Positions 37,413 to 48,817 of a stretch of DNA of 64,000 nucleotides are shown in pieces. Under the pieces are notes generated by a model. The model did not search any database. It was not told where the DNA came from and worked only from the letters and a program-made list of their open reading frames with translations. The stretch is from Lentinus brumalis (Eukaryota > Basidiomycota > Agaricomycetes > Polyporales > Polyporaceae): NCBI GenBank assembly GCA_001792895.1, contig MARA01000014.1, forward strand, positions 124,001 through 188,000, in the 5' to 3' direction. Position numbers and translations under genes: made by a program. Each line of letters opens with the position of its first letter. Position 1 is the first letter of the stretch.

Positions 37413-39275
37413 ATGAGGGCCTTGACTGTAACTCTTCTCCCTATACTCGCGGCTACCGCTGTCCTGGCTGCGCCGCCCGTTGAGCAGGTTGTTCTTGAAG
37501 ACCTCAGTCGCGTCACCCACGAGTGGAAACATGCCGCAGACGGTATCATCCGCGGTGGCCAGAAGCAAGCAGCGAAGTGGGTTGAGGGAGGGCGGGAGTT
37601 CGTCCAACAGCACGGGCTGACATGTGAGTGATAACACTTGCAGCGTTTCGAAATACTAAACTGTCTGCAGATGAGCTCGTCTCGCATCCTGCCTTCGATG
37701 CTCATCAGCTCCGAATGACAGAGCCATCCTTGTGCGACTCATCCGTGAAGCAGGTCTCGGGATACCTTGATATTGCCGATGACAAGCACTTGTTCTTCTG
37801 GTTCTTCGAGGCGCGTCACAACCCCGCAGAGGCGCCCCTTGTCCTGTGGCTCAATGGAGGCCCAGGATGCTCCTCGACCACCGGCCTTCTCTTCGAGCTC
37901 GGTCCTTGCATGATTGCGGCTCAAGGCAAGAACGTCACCCACAACCCCCACTCCTGGACGGAGTCTGCCAATGTCATCTTCCTCGATCAACCTGTAAACG
38001 TCGGCTACTCCTACGCAGACGGCGACACCTCGGTCAGCACCTCCCCAGTCGCCGCAGAGGATGTCTGGGCCTTCCTCGAACTCTTCCTTGCGCGCTTTCC
38101 CAAGTACTCGAAACTCCCCTTCCACATCGCGGCCGAAAGCTATGGCGGCATGTATGCGCCCAGCATCGCGAGTGTCGTTCACAACAAGAACCTCGCGCTT
38201 GCCCGGGACGCGGACCAGCTAGCTCCTGGCCTCCTCCACATCAACCTCGCTTCAGTCATCATCGGCAACGGCATCACGGATCCGTACACGCAGATGGCTA
38301 GTGTGCCGGATGCAGCTTGTGAGGGCGAGTTCCCGGTCTTCAGCGACCCCAACAGTCCCGAGTGCCAGGCGATGCGCGCGAAGGTCCCCACGTGCCAGCG
38401 TCTCATCAAGAGCTGCTACGACTTTGATTCCAAGTTCACATGTGTCCCTGCTCTGCTGTACTGCAACAGCCAGCTCATGGGGCCCGTCGTTCGTACGTAC
38501 AGCTCAGCGTTCGAAATCCCCTCTCGCTAATTACCCATCTCAGAGTCTGGGAAGAACATCTACGACGTCCGCCGGGATTGCGACCGCTCGAAGGACGGCG
38601 ACCTTTGCTACAAGGAGCTCCAGTGGATTGAGACGTGGATGAACCTGCCCTCGACCAAGAAGGAACTTGGCGTCAACCCAGACATTGATTTCCAGAGCTG
38701 CAACATGCAGGTCAACCAGGCGTTTGCGCTCCAGGGTGACGGTGCCCGCAATCGTGCCAAGTTGCTCCCCGAGCTGATCCACAGCGGGATCCGTCTCCTC
38801 ATCTACGCCGGCGATGCCGACATGGCATGCAACTACATTGTACGAGCGTTCCTCTGCTCACCGCCGCGGACCGCTTGACTTACCTCATATGTGGATAGGG
38901 CAACGAGCGCTGGCTCGAGCAGCTGGACACCAAGTTCCGGACGAGTTCTCCAAGACGACGAAGCAGCCGTGGGTCACTCTCAACAAGGGCGACCTGTCCG
39001 GCTGGGTCCGCAGCGCTGGTGGCGATGGCTACACCGCGGGTAACGTCACCTATGTTCAGGTCCACGCCGCTGGGTACGTGTGTCCAGCGATTCATGTCTG
39101 TTATCCTGTGTTCTAACCTACCTCATCGCAGACATATGGTGCCGTTCGACCAGCCCGATGCTTCTCTCGTACGTCGCTCTCCCACTGCAAGCCTGTTTCC
39201 ATCTGACGCTTTCTGCAGGACCTTCTTACGAGGTGGCTTGCGGATGTGCCGTTGGCACTGAACGTCTCCCGGTAG
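37413..39275 (+). CDS. S10 serine carboxypeptidase, copy 1 (frameshifted)
   Basis: Secreted or vacuolar exopeptidase of the carboxypeptidase Y type. Signal peptide MRALTVTLLPILAATAVLA. A first intron with CTAAA branch point lies before YELVSHPAFD. Then come WLNGGPGCSS, the nucleophile AESYGGMYAP, IIGNGITDP and the catalytic Asp in YAGDADMACNY. The exon after the intron at about 38840-38899 carries CCGG at about 38937-38940 where copy 3 has CCGGG. This one-base loss shifts the frame after DTKFR and removes the catalytic His exon (GHMVPFDQP) from the reading frame. The rest is intact through the last exon (DLLTRWLADVPLALNVS, stop at 39273-39275). It may be a true null allele or a consensus error; the same loss occurs in copy 2. 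Confidence 0.93.
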
Positions 39276-40595
39276 ACGGTTCCTGGATGTTCTCGCTGTA
39301 TATCATGTACTTCGTCGCGTTCTTGAGTCGCTCGCACACGCGTCTCGTAATCTCATTGTATCTTTGAGTATCCGTGTTACGCAGAGAGAGCTCCTGGGCA
39401 CGGCTGAAGAGCGTCGCAGAGGAGCGGCCGCGCGTGCGGTGATATGTCTGTTCGGCCGCGGTGCGTATGCATGTTGCGCGACATATAAGGTGCGCACCTC
39501 CCAGATCAATCGAGTGCCTCAGTCGTGTTCATAGCCATTCCTTGCAGCTGGACTAGGCAGGAGGAGTGCAGCTGGTTCGTAGACGCCCGGGGAAGAGGAG
39601 GAGGAGGAGAGCCGCACTGTTGAGACACAGGGTGGTATGAGGACGCAAAATGTATTCATTGCATGTATCTACTACACGTCTGACACCTAATACATGGCTA
39701 TTCGAGCACAAAACCCGAACGAAACACGCAGAATCTTGGACGAGCGAGCAGAGACGTCTGCTTTCAACGAGCGCTTAGATTACTAAAACGGGAAACCACT
39801 TCGTGAAGTGAGTGCTCGTAGTACCGTCTCTGCAAGCTCCCACTCTCCTGCACTCGCCTGGAACAGCGCTTCGATGCTGCACATGAGCGTAATGCAGCTG
39901 GGAGCGATCAGAGAGCAGACGGGGGTTCCAGCAGCGCATGCTGCTCAGCCGCGGTCTTCACTGACACGACTCGAAAGCACGAGTCAGCAAGCTCGTACGC
40001 ACGCAATGCACGCTTAGCATGGCATCCGGTATGTCGAGCTCCCCAAAGTGTCCGAGAACGCGCATTGAAACGCGTCCGGGAGAGTCGAGACCGGCCATAC
40101 ATGACGCCGCCCGGGAGTGTAACTGCTCGCGGGCTGAACGCGCAGACATGCGGTGGGATTGCTCTCGCGGACACCTTCGATGCCAGCCTAGGCAGTGTCG
40201 CCGTCGTGGGACAGCAGGGACAGAAGACCCATACTTGAGCTGGTGTCTGCGTCGAGAAACCTGTAAAAGGTGTACACCAGGTAAGTCATTGAACTCGGTA
40301 CACGCAGAGCAATAACACGCACTGGGAGTCCCCACGTTCGCACAGCAAACGACATGGTGCAGCCTCCCACTGGCAGCGCACGGCCGGGGGCTACTTCGAG
40401 CATGGTGACGGAATTCTGCGTTGCTTCTGACAGCGAGAAACCTGTGGAAGTTGCACGCCCGGTAAGTCACTGAAACTCGGTATGAGCTGAGATATAACAC
40501 GTACTGAGAATGCCCGGTTTCGCCGCGCAAAATGTTGACTAGCCGATGTACGGCTCGGAGGCTTGTACGGCGTCCAGAAGAAGTCGACACGGAGT

Positions 40596-41160
40596 TGCGG
40601 GATGCGACTGGAAGCCGTCGGCTGGGAGGTCTTGCATGCTGCATTCTGTACTGCGACCCGGGAGGCAAAGAAAGCCCCGGCGGCGTGCGGGATAGCTCGA
40701 GTGCACGGGATCTAGCGTGTCTGCATGCGTCCGGGAACTACGACGATAGCCACGAACGGGCGAGGAGCCGGGAGGACAGGACGCCCGCGGGCCGCGCCCG
40801 GGGCGCAGGACTGCACGACGCTGCGACCGTCCGGGACAAGCCGTGTTGCGGGATGCGACGCAACGCCGTCTGAGGTCTTGCACAGTGCTGAAGCTTGTAG
40901 ACCGAGAGCCGAGGGGGACCCTGGCAGAGTGCGGGAGTGCTCGAGTGCGCGGGATATAGTGCGTCTGCGTGCGTCCAGGACGGCAGCTGCGGTCGAGAAG
41001 CCAGGAGGACAGGACGACACGCGCCGCGCCCGGGAGCGCACGACTGCACAACACAGGGCGATCGTCCGAATGAAGTCGAGTCGTGGGATGCGACCATCCG
41101 GGAGGTCTTGCTTGTCACAGCGAGGTGTCTGCGTGCGTGTGTACAGGACAGGCAGTGATG
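40596..41160. repeat. Imperfect direct repeats of about 240-250 bp (unit 1)
   Basis: TGCGGGATGCGAC anchors at 40596, 40847 and (as CGTGGGATGCGAC) 41082. Each is followed by GGAGGTCTTGC-like words, a GCGGGAT/GTGCGGGA block, TCGAGTGC, GTCTGC and a GGAGGACAGGACG block in the same order. The third copy is partial. Confidence 0.8.
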
Positions 41161-42800
41161 GCGGCGGGAAAGAAACCATGATGTCGCCGCGAACACCGCA
41201 GTGCACGCATGCCAGGGAGCGCAGAATTGCATGGTGCATGACCTCGTGAAATGTCGGTGGTGACCCTCAAGTTGCAGTGCATATCTAACGACATAACTGA
41301 GACTGCGGTCAGCACAAGCCGAGAGTCAAGCAGAGAAGGCTCGAACGCACCGGCGATGGAATCTCTCTCTCCATCGAGGTCGCTTGGTCTGCTGACTGCA
41401 CTGGAGGAGGAGGTTCGTGCTGTCTGGGGGGTGACGCGAGAGACGGTGGTTCGGAGGACGGCGGGTGGGACTCGGCGGATGGTGGGTGGGAGACGAAACA
41501 GAGAGTGTGTTGGGAGCCGGGAGGGCATATGCATGAATCGGGGGGAGGAGGAGGGAAGCGTCGGTGGCTCTCGGAGGGCGCAGCCTATATCATTCCCGCT
41601 GGTGAATTCTAGGCTCGCCGACCGCAATGGCCGCCGCTCCGCGGTGCATCTTGTGATCCTATATTGGACGACCCAGTCTGTCACTTTCTTGCTGAGAACA
41701 TGACTTGTTACTCAGCCGATGCACCGGCCGACTCACCGCTTTCGGACGCTTCCAGGGTGTTGTCACTCTAGCCGTGACCGCCGGAATGGTGGAATGGTGG
41801 GATCGCGATCCACATGGGTAAGCGAGGACCCAGCGGGACGAATAGAGGGCCGACATCGGTGTGTACAATCAAGGGAACCCGGAGGAAATCAAACTGTTCG
41901 CGTCCGAGCCGTTCGGTATCGCCTTCAAGTTCCCAGTCAACTCTCCCGGAATATGTGTCCAGCGTGAGGTCTCCTGCGCTCTGGTCGCCGCAAGCTCTTG
42001 CAGGATGTGCGGTGTCCATCCTCCCATGCGCTAGAGGATTGCATCTGCAGTAGCGTATTGCGACGAGCTGATCTCTCAGAGTGCCTGACCGGAGGATGTG
42101 TGTGTGCATCTGGCGGTCAAACCGTGTCAGTCTCAGGAACGCGACGGCGCGACAGAACAAGGGAAATGCGACACGTACCGACTAGAATGTTTCTCGACAA
42201 ACAAGGGAGCTTCGCTCCGCTGTCAGTCTGTGGTAAATACAGAGAAATGCGCGGGTATGATGTCCCTGCGGAATGTGTTAGTTACCTGTGTCAATCATGT
42301 GACAGAATGAGAGGAGGTTACGTACCATCTCGATTGTTTCATGGCAAACTGGGTAATATCCCGTCAGCTCGAAGCCATCGACTCCGCTGGGGCTTCCCTT
42401 ACTCGGAGAGGATCTCGTGGCACGCCCGCACCCAATTCGCTCCCCTGCTTCTGATCGAACACTGTCCGGGAGTCGGCCGTGCAGTTGGTATCTTGAGCGA
42501 GTCTTTCCGAACATTGCAGTGCTCCTAGTGCCTGCGCAGTATGGAGCACAGCGGTGTGACAATGTGAGCGAGGATCTGGCTAGGAGACCCCGCGTGAGCC
42601 AGCTCGACCGCTGCAAAGACTCAGAGAGTACGGCCAACAGAGGTACGTAGAGGCGTCCTGTATGGTGTCATTCTCGCCTAAGGCTACGCCGGCCGTGTGG
42701 CATCGTCTAATCTGTCTCCCGAGCTCAGCTGCCGGTGTGAGCAGTCTCGCCTCCTATAACTTCTGTAAGTAGCTATACCAGACGTCAGGTCATTTCTTCA

Positions 42801-43790
42801 CGTACCGCACAGTCACTGTCGCAAAGGCTGCGCACCCGGCACATAGAGACTAGAGTCTGCGTTCCGTATTCAATCTCCTCTCCCAGGTGGGCCGCAAGGG
42901 AGTTGACACACACACTGACACTCGCTCCCGGGCACTGGCAGCGGATGCGCTGCTTCCAAACTCCGCGACCCTGGAGCATGCACCGGCGGTGCAGACGGAC
43001 ATCGTGTCCTGCACGGGGACGAAGAGTTCTGTCAAGCAACGAAATCAGCCGCAGGCCAACCAGTGTGGTCCGTCATCGAGGCGGCTGAGTCTCGGTACGT
43101 ACCTGTTCAGTGACCATAACCTGTAAGCATCGCCGCGACGCCGCCCACATGACACCGGCTGCACAAACCGTCAACCCTCCCGGCCACGCAGTCCAGCTCG
43201 GAGACGAATTTGCCTGGGACGCATCCCTTGCAGCGTCAGCCTGAGCTGTTGACCGAGACAAGGACATACGTACCGCACGGTCTGGGCACCTGGCACGCAG
43301 AGACTAGAGTCTACGGAGTACGCATCTAGTCTCCTCTCCACGGTGGGTCGGACCAAGCGGAGACATGCGACGACGCGCGACCCTGGGCAATGGATGTGCC
43401 GCATCCGAACGCCGCGACCGCCGAAACGATTCTGAAGCACGCACCAGCACTGTCAGTGGCCACACAGACTCGGACCGAGATCGCGTCCTGCACGGTGACG
43501 AAGAGTTTTCGGTGACCGATGCGGTCAATTTCACTGGTGAACTTCGAGAAGACGCGTCGTAATCAGCCGCAGGCTCAACGACATCGAAGTGGCAAACACT
43601 CAGAACATACCTGTTTACTGTTCACTGTTCGAAAACCTGGATGTCCGACGCAGAAGTCTGAGTCACACGTTGCGCAGTACTGGATGCAGCTGTCGGCTGC
43701 ACGTACCCTGAAGCCTCCAGCCTCCCGGGCACGTCCAACCCGGCGATAGAGACGCATCCTACGCAGCGTCAGCTGTTCTGCATCCCTGCG
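42801..43790. repeat. Imperfect direct repeat of about 468 bp (unit 1)
   Basis: CGTACCGCAC occurs at 42801 and 43269. Both copies continue with GAGACTAGAGTCT, CTCCTCTCC, CGCGACC, CACGCACC/CATGCACC, GTCCTGCACG, GACGAAGAGTT, AATCAGCCGCAGG and GCAGCGTCAGC in the same order. Confidence 0.8.
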
Positions 43791-44412
43791 AGATAGCCTG
43801 TTCAGGACTTGAGCCTGCAGCGGCGACTCTGAAGCGAGAAGTGCGCAGCCGCGTTGGGGGTCGTATCGGACACAATCCTGGGAAGGAGTGTGCCGTGTTG
43901 AATGTTTCAGGCAGCGGCGGCCTGCGCGCTGTCGCCGGAGAGCTTCCCCATCGGCATCCAGCTGGTAGAGTCTCGCACGGTAGCGAGGACTAGATGCATG
44001 TGGGCGAACTCCAGAGGATGATTGAACATGAAAGCACGTCTGTGAGCTGTGCAGGTTGCAACTTGGGTGGCGGAATGGCGGAAGAGCGAGCGGCGCGCCG
44101 ACGTCGGACGTCCCTGGTACGTACTACGCGTGACGGGGTATTCTGAGACTCGCCGAGACACGTCACCGGTGCTGAGGAATGTTCCGATTCCTCCGTATAA
44201 GCCGTTCCTGCATATGCAACGCGCAAGTCAGCGTCCCCGCTGCTCCCGACACGCTCCCATCCCCCGCACACACTCGGTCACTCACTCGCCCCGCCCCGTG
44301 TCGCCCGTGTCCGACGAGCTGAGCTTCGGTGAGTCGCAACGCATGCCGGACGTCCTTCGCGTCGTGTCGAGCGATACGCACCTGCTGACCGCATATCGTT
44401 TTCTTCTCCCAG

Positions 44413-45008
44413 CTCGCGCACTCGCCGCTCCTGGCTCGAGCAGCCACAACGGTCCCTCGCTCGTCGGATGAGCTCCCGGTGAGTCGCATTGCAAGCCGGC
44501 CGTGTGCGAGACTCTCCTGTTCACCGTCGACTTACTCTCCTCTCTCTCACAGATCTGCGAACATGACTATTCCAGGTGAGCACCGACGTCCTTGCTCACC
44601 CATCAACTCATGAATACTCACTTGAGCTCCCACCAGCTCAAACGCTGTCTCCCGGTCACTAGGGTGCGTGATCTGCCTTCCATGCATCTTCTCTCCCAGA
44701 CCGTTCAAGACATCTTGCAGGAGGAACGGCGCGTCGCGGTGCCCTGCAAAGCAAATGCGCACGCGTAAGTACCCATCATGTCCGCGAGCGAGTATGCACG
44801 ATACTCACGCTACTCGCAGCGGTCGCGGCGTATCTGTCAAGAGCCAAAACCCAAGAGTCAAAACTCGAGCTAAAGCCAGTGAGTACGGTCCATCGAGCAG
44901 CGCGTCCCACCTTATGCTGATCAGATGCTCATGCTCGCAGCGTCGCACTCGCGCCATGCCGGGAAGAAGATATATTCGAGGCTGTACTTAGGGCTGACGC
45001 ACGAGTAG
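44413..45008 (+). other. Chain of intron-like signals, possible unrecognised spliced locus
   Basis: Canonical intron borders follow one another: exon-like blocks 44413-44478, 44637-44663, 44700-44764, 44820-44878 and 44941-45008, separated by GTGAGT/GTGCGT/GTAAGT...CAG segments with fitting branch points. Blocks 44700, 44820 and 44941 join in frame to a basic peptide (TVQDILQEERRVAVPCKANA, ... IYSRLYLGLTHE, stop). I could not find one frame through all blocks and recognise no family. It could be a decayed gene, a non-coding spliced transcript or chance. Confidence 0.25.
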
Positions 45009-46031
45009 TAGTCCGTAGTATTCGCCGTGCCGTCCCGTGCAGACATGAGACAGGTACAGACGCCTCGAAGCTGGAGACGTCGGCACGTCGCGCCGAGCGA
45101 GGAGCTGCGCGGGAGGGCGCGTCACGTCCTCGCGTTTCGTTCTCGGGTTGACCGTCCTGGCAAGGGGTCGGTGCACGGTGCTTCCCGGATGCGCTCCCAG
45201 TGTAGTCCGAGCGGTCGAGCTTTTCGGTGCGGCGAGTCAGCACCCGCGGCCTGTTCCGCTTCCAGATGTGTCGCTTCTGTGCTCGCGCAGGGCGATGACC
45301 GAGGCGATCGGGTTCGGCATGGGTACGGGCGTCGGCTTGACGTATGAGGGCGGGCGACGGCTCAATGATGGGAATTCGGGCGAAGCGTGGTGGGAGAGCG
45401 AGACGCTGCCTCCCAGATAGGGTGCCAGCGCAGTCCGAGCCGTCGCGCTCTTCGGTGCGACGAGCCAGCGCACGCACGTTCCGCTTTCCGCTGCGTCGCC
45501 GTCGTGCTCGCGAAGGGCGTGGACCGAGGCGTCCGGGTGCGGGCGTCGGCTTGACGAATGTGGCAAGAGCGGGAGAACGGGCGGAGAGCGAGAGGGCGAG
45601 AGGGAAGAGGATTCCAGGAGTTCGGGCGAGGATCGGATCGTGTAGTGGAGGTGCGCGCTCGGCGTGCTGTTGAGATTTGGTCTTGGTGTAAGTAGTCTTT
45701 ACGAATACACGGAGAGCCCGGGTGTTGCTTACGCGGGTCGTTACATGCATCAACGTTGAACGGGCCGAGTGTCTTGAGAGTTATGGCGGGCGAGTCGCTT
45801 GAGCAGACGGACTTGGGGGGAGACGCGACGACGGAATTGGTCTTGTAGGCTACAGCTTGGATATGCAGCTCCATGCGTTGTCGGCGGCGTCACAGCTCAA
45901 GAGTGGGCTCTGAGGAGCAAACCCGCAGACGCTGCAGACGGAAGGCGAGGGAGAGAGAGTCCAGGAGACAACGTGTTTGCGCGTTGGCGAGACGTAGAGT
46001 ACATGTACATACGTGAGACAAAAAGTGACAT

Positions 46032-46560
46032 GGCGGGACGCACCTAGTGATCCATGTCTCCATTGTCTCCTACGCTCGTCGCACGCACAACCCTCCTGCA
46101 ACATGGACTTGCTGCGCTGCGGAGGTATCGCCGGTGTCTTCTCTGAGTTGCGGCGGTCTTCAGTTCGACGAGATTGTCGCGAAGGGCGATGACCGAGGCG
46201 TCATGTTTGGGAAAGGGCCATAGGGCGTCGGACGGGCGAGAGGACGGGTGAAGGATGCCGGGAGTACCGGTGAAGGGCGTTGGAGAGTCAGATCGCATGG
46301 TGGAGGCGCAAACGTGCTGTTGAGCGTGGGTTTAGCGTACTCTTGGCGGTGGTGACGGACAGCTACTTACGTGAATTGAATCAAGCCAGATGGTCGCGAG
46401 TGGCTGCAAATTGCTGCGAGCGAGAGCGAAGGGTATCGCGATGGAGAGACGGAGAGGATGGACGTACTGGAAGACGGCGGGACGCACCTAGACTGTCCAT
46501 TATCCATGTGCTTGTCGCACACACAACCCTCCTGCGAGTAGGCTTGCTGCGTTGCGGAGA
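46032..46560. repeat. Direct repeat spaced 444 bp (unit 1)
   Basis: GGCGGGACGCACCTAG at 46032 and 46476. Each is followed within 25-60 bases by CGTCGCAC/TGTCGCACACA, CACAACCCTCCTGC, CTTGCTGCG and TGCGGAG-TATCGCC. Confidence 0.8.
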
Positions 46561-46959
46561 TATCGCCACACTCGTCTGTTCATAGGCGAACGGCCGCATA
46601 CAGGGCACAGGAGGACGTCGTCGCAGGATGTGAGGGAAGAGGGGAGAGGGCGTGGAGAGCGAGCAGTTGTGGGCAGAGTCCGTGTGCCGGGCGTGCAAGA
46701 GGGCACTCGCTGCGGTGTTGCGCGAGGTGTCGAGTGCCGTGCGAGACGAGTCGAAAGCGAGGGAGGGGCTGCAAACGTGCGCAAACAGCGTCGCGGCTCC
46801 GAGCAGAGGGCAGCCAGGGCGAGCGACGATCGAGCTCGGTACAGCCACACGCACGCGTGACGTCAGCGATCGACGCGTTCACTTATCAGTGACCGTGTTT
46901 GGGGACCGGCGCTGCGACTACGCGTCGCCACTTCGTTCACGACGACGACCACGACGACG

Positions 46960-48817
46960 ATGAGGGCCTTGACTGTAACTCTTCTCCCTATACTCGCGGC
47001 TACCGCTGTCCTGGCTGCGCCGCCCGTTGAGCAAGTTGTTCTTGAGGACCTCAGTCGCGTCACCCACGAGTGGAAGCACGCCGCAGACGGTGTCATCCGC
47101 GGTGGCCAGAAGCAAGCAGCGAAGTGGGTTGAGGGAGGGCGGGAGTTCGTCCAACAGCACGGGCTGACATGTGAGTGATAACACTTGCAGCGTTCCGAAA
47201 TACTAAACTGTCTGCAGACGAGCTCGTCTCGCATCCTGCCTTCGATGCTCATCAGCTCCGAATGACAGAGCCATCCTTGTGCGACTCATCCGTGAAGCAG
47301 GTCTCGGGATACCTTGATATTGCCGATGACAAGCACTTGTTCTTCTGGTTCTTCGAGGCGCGTCACAACCCCGCAGAGGCGCCCCTTGTCCTGTGGCTCA
47401 ATGGAGGCCCAGGATGCTCCTCGACCACCGGCCTTCTCTTCGAGCTCGGTCCTTGCATGATTGCGGCTCAAGGCAAGAACGTCACCCACAACCCCCACTC
47501 CTGGACGGAGTCTGCCAATGTCATCTTCCTCGATCAACCTGTAAACGTCGGCTACTCCTACGCAGACGGCGACACCTCGGTCAGCACCTCCCCAGTCGCC
47601 GCAGAGGATGTCTGGGCCTTCCTCGAACTCTTCCTTGCGCGCTTCCCCAAGTACTCGAAACTCCCCTTCCACATCGCGGCCGAAAGCTACGGCGGCATGT
47701 ATGCGCCCAGCATCGCGAGTGTCGTTCACAACAAGAACATCGCACTTGCCCGGGACGCGGACCAGCTAGCTCCTGGCCTCCTCCACATCAACCTCGCTTC
47801 AGTCATCATCGGCAACGGCATCACGGATCCGTACACGCAGATGGCTAGTGTGCCGGATGCAGCTTGTGAGGGCGAGTTCCCGGTCTTCAGCGACCCCAAC
47901 AGTCCCGAGTGCCAGGCGATGCGCGCGAAGGTCCCCACGTGCCAGCGTCTCATCAAGAGCTGCTACGACTTTGATTCCAAGTTCACATGTGTCCCTGCTC
48001 TGCTGTACTGCAACAGCCAGCTCATGGGGCCCGTCGTTCGTACGTACAGCTCAGCGTTCGAAATCCCCTCTCGCTAATTACCCATCTCAGAGTCTGGGAA
48101 GAACATCTACGACGTCCGCCGGGATTGCGACCGCTCGAAGGACGGCGACCTTTGCTACAAGGAGCTCCAGTGGATTGAGACGTGGATGAACTGCCCTCGA
48201 CCAAGAAGGAACTTGGCGTCAACCCGGACATTGATTTCCAGAGCTGCAACATGCAGGTAACCAGGCGTTCGCGCTCCAGGGTGACGGTGCCCGCAACCGT
48301 GCCAAGCTGCTCCCCGAGCTCATCCACAGCGGATCCGTCTCCTCATCTACGCCGGCGATGCCGACATGGCATGCAACTACATCGTACGAGCGTTCCTCTG
48401 CTCACCGCCGCGGACCGCTTGACTTACCTCATATGTGGATAGGGTAACGAGCGCTGGCTGAACAACTGGACACCAAGTTCCGGACGAGTTCTCCAAGACG
48501 ACGAAGCAGCCGTGGGTCACTCTCAACAAGGGCGACCTGTCCGGCTGGGTCCGCAGCGCTGGTGGCGATGGCTACACCGCGGGTAACGTCACCTATGTTC
48601 AGGTCCACGCCGCTGGGTACGTGTGTCCAGCGAACTGGGTCTGTTATGCTGTCTTCTAACCTCCCACATCCAGACATATGGTGCCGTTCGACCAGCCCGA
48701 TGCTTCTCTCGTACGTCGCTCTCCCACTGCAAGCCTGTTTCCATCTGACGCTTTCTGCAGGACCTTCTTACGAGGTGGCTTGCGGATGTGCCGTTGGCAC
48801 TGAACGTCTCCCAGTAG
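46960..48817 (+). pseudogene. S10 serine carboxypeptidase, copy 2 (mosaic, broken)
   Basis: The 5' half is open and carries the same signal peptide, WLNGGPGCSS and AESYGG as its sisters. From 48186 onward it has one-base losses relative to copies 1 and 3: near 48190 (AACTGCC for AACCTGCC), 48258 (GGTAACC for GGTCAACC), 48331 (GCGGAT for GCGGGAT), about 48460 (in GGCTGAACAACTGG), and the CCGG loss shared with copy 1 at about 48482. The Asp and His regions are therefore out of frame. Single-base differences switch several times between copy 1-like and copy 3-like states across 47700-48700. This fits recombination or gene conversion, or an unpolished chimeric consensus in a collapsed repeat. Confidence 0.85.

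Larger units (their letters stand above)
37328..46881. repeat. Tandem segmental repeat, unit 1 (9.55 kb)
   Basis: Runs from CTTATCAGTG in the promoter of the first carboxypeptidase to the same point before the second. It contains one S10 gene and a 7.5 kb spacer. Long stretches match unit 2 base for base (for example about 44650-46880), while others differ by several per cent with indels (about 43000-44300). Confidence 0.93.
39276..46881. other. Spacer 1: degenerate repeats, no recognised gene
   Basis: About 7.6 kb. It begins with the 3' UTR of copy 1. Open frames up to 274 codons exist on both strands, but they are Arg/Ser/Ala-rich and match no family I know. Imperfect internal repeats run through it: about 240-250 bp at 40596, 40847 and 41082; about 468 bp at 42801 and 43269; and pieces spaced about 223 or 444 bp between 45297 and 46492. 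A run of intron-like signals at 44413-45008 is listed separately. Confidence 0.6.

Noticed and set aside
40596..41160. CRISPR-like array
   Set aside because: Repeat period of about 240-250 bp and imperfect copies in a eukaryotic genome; no short repeat-spacer structure.
39600..46881. Spacer as an LTR retrotransposon or DNA transposon
   Set aside because: No reverse transcriptase, integrase or transposase motifs, and no terminal repeats with target-site duplication could be read. The direct repeats are internal and degenerate.
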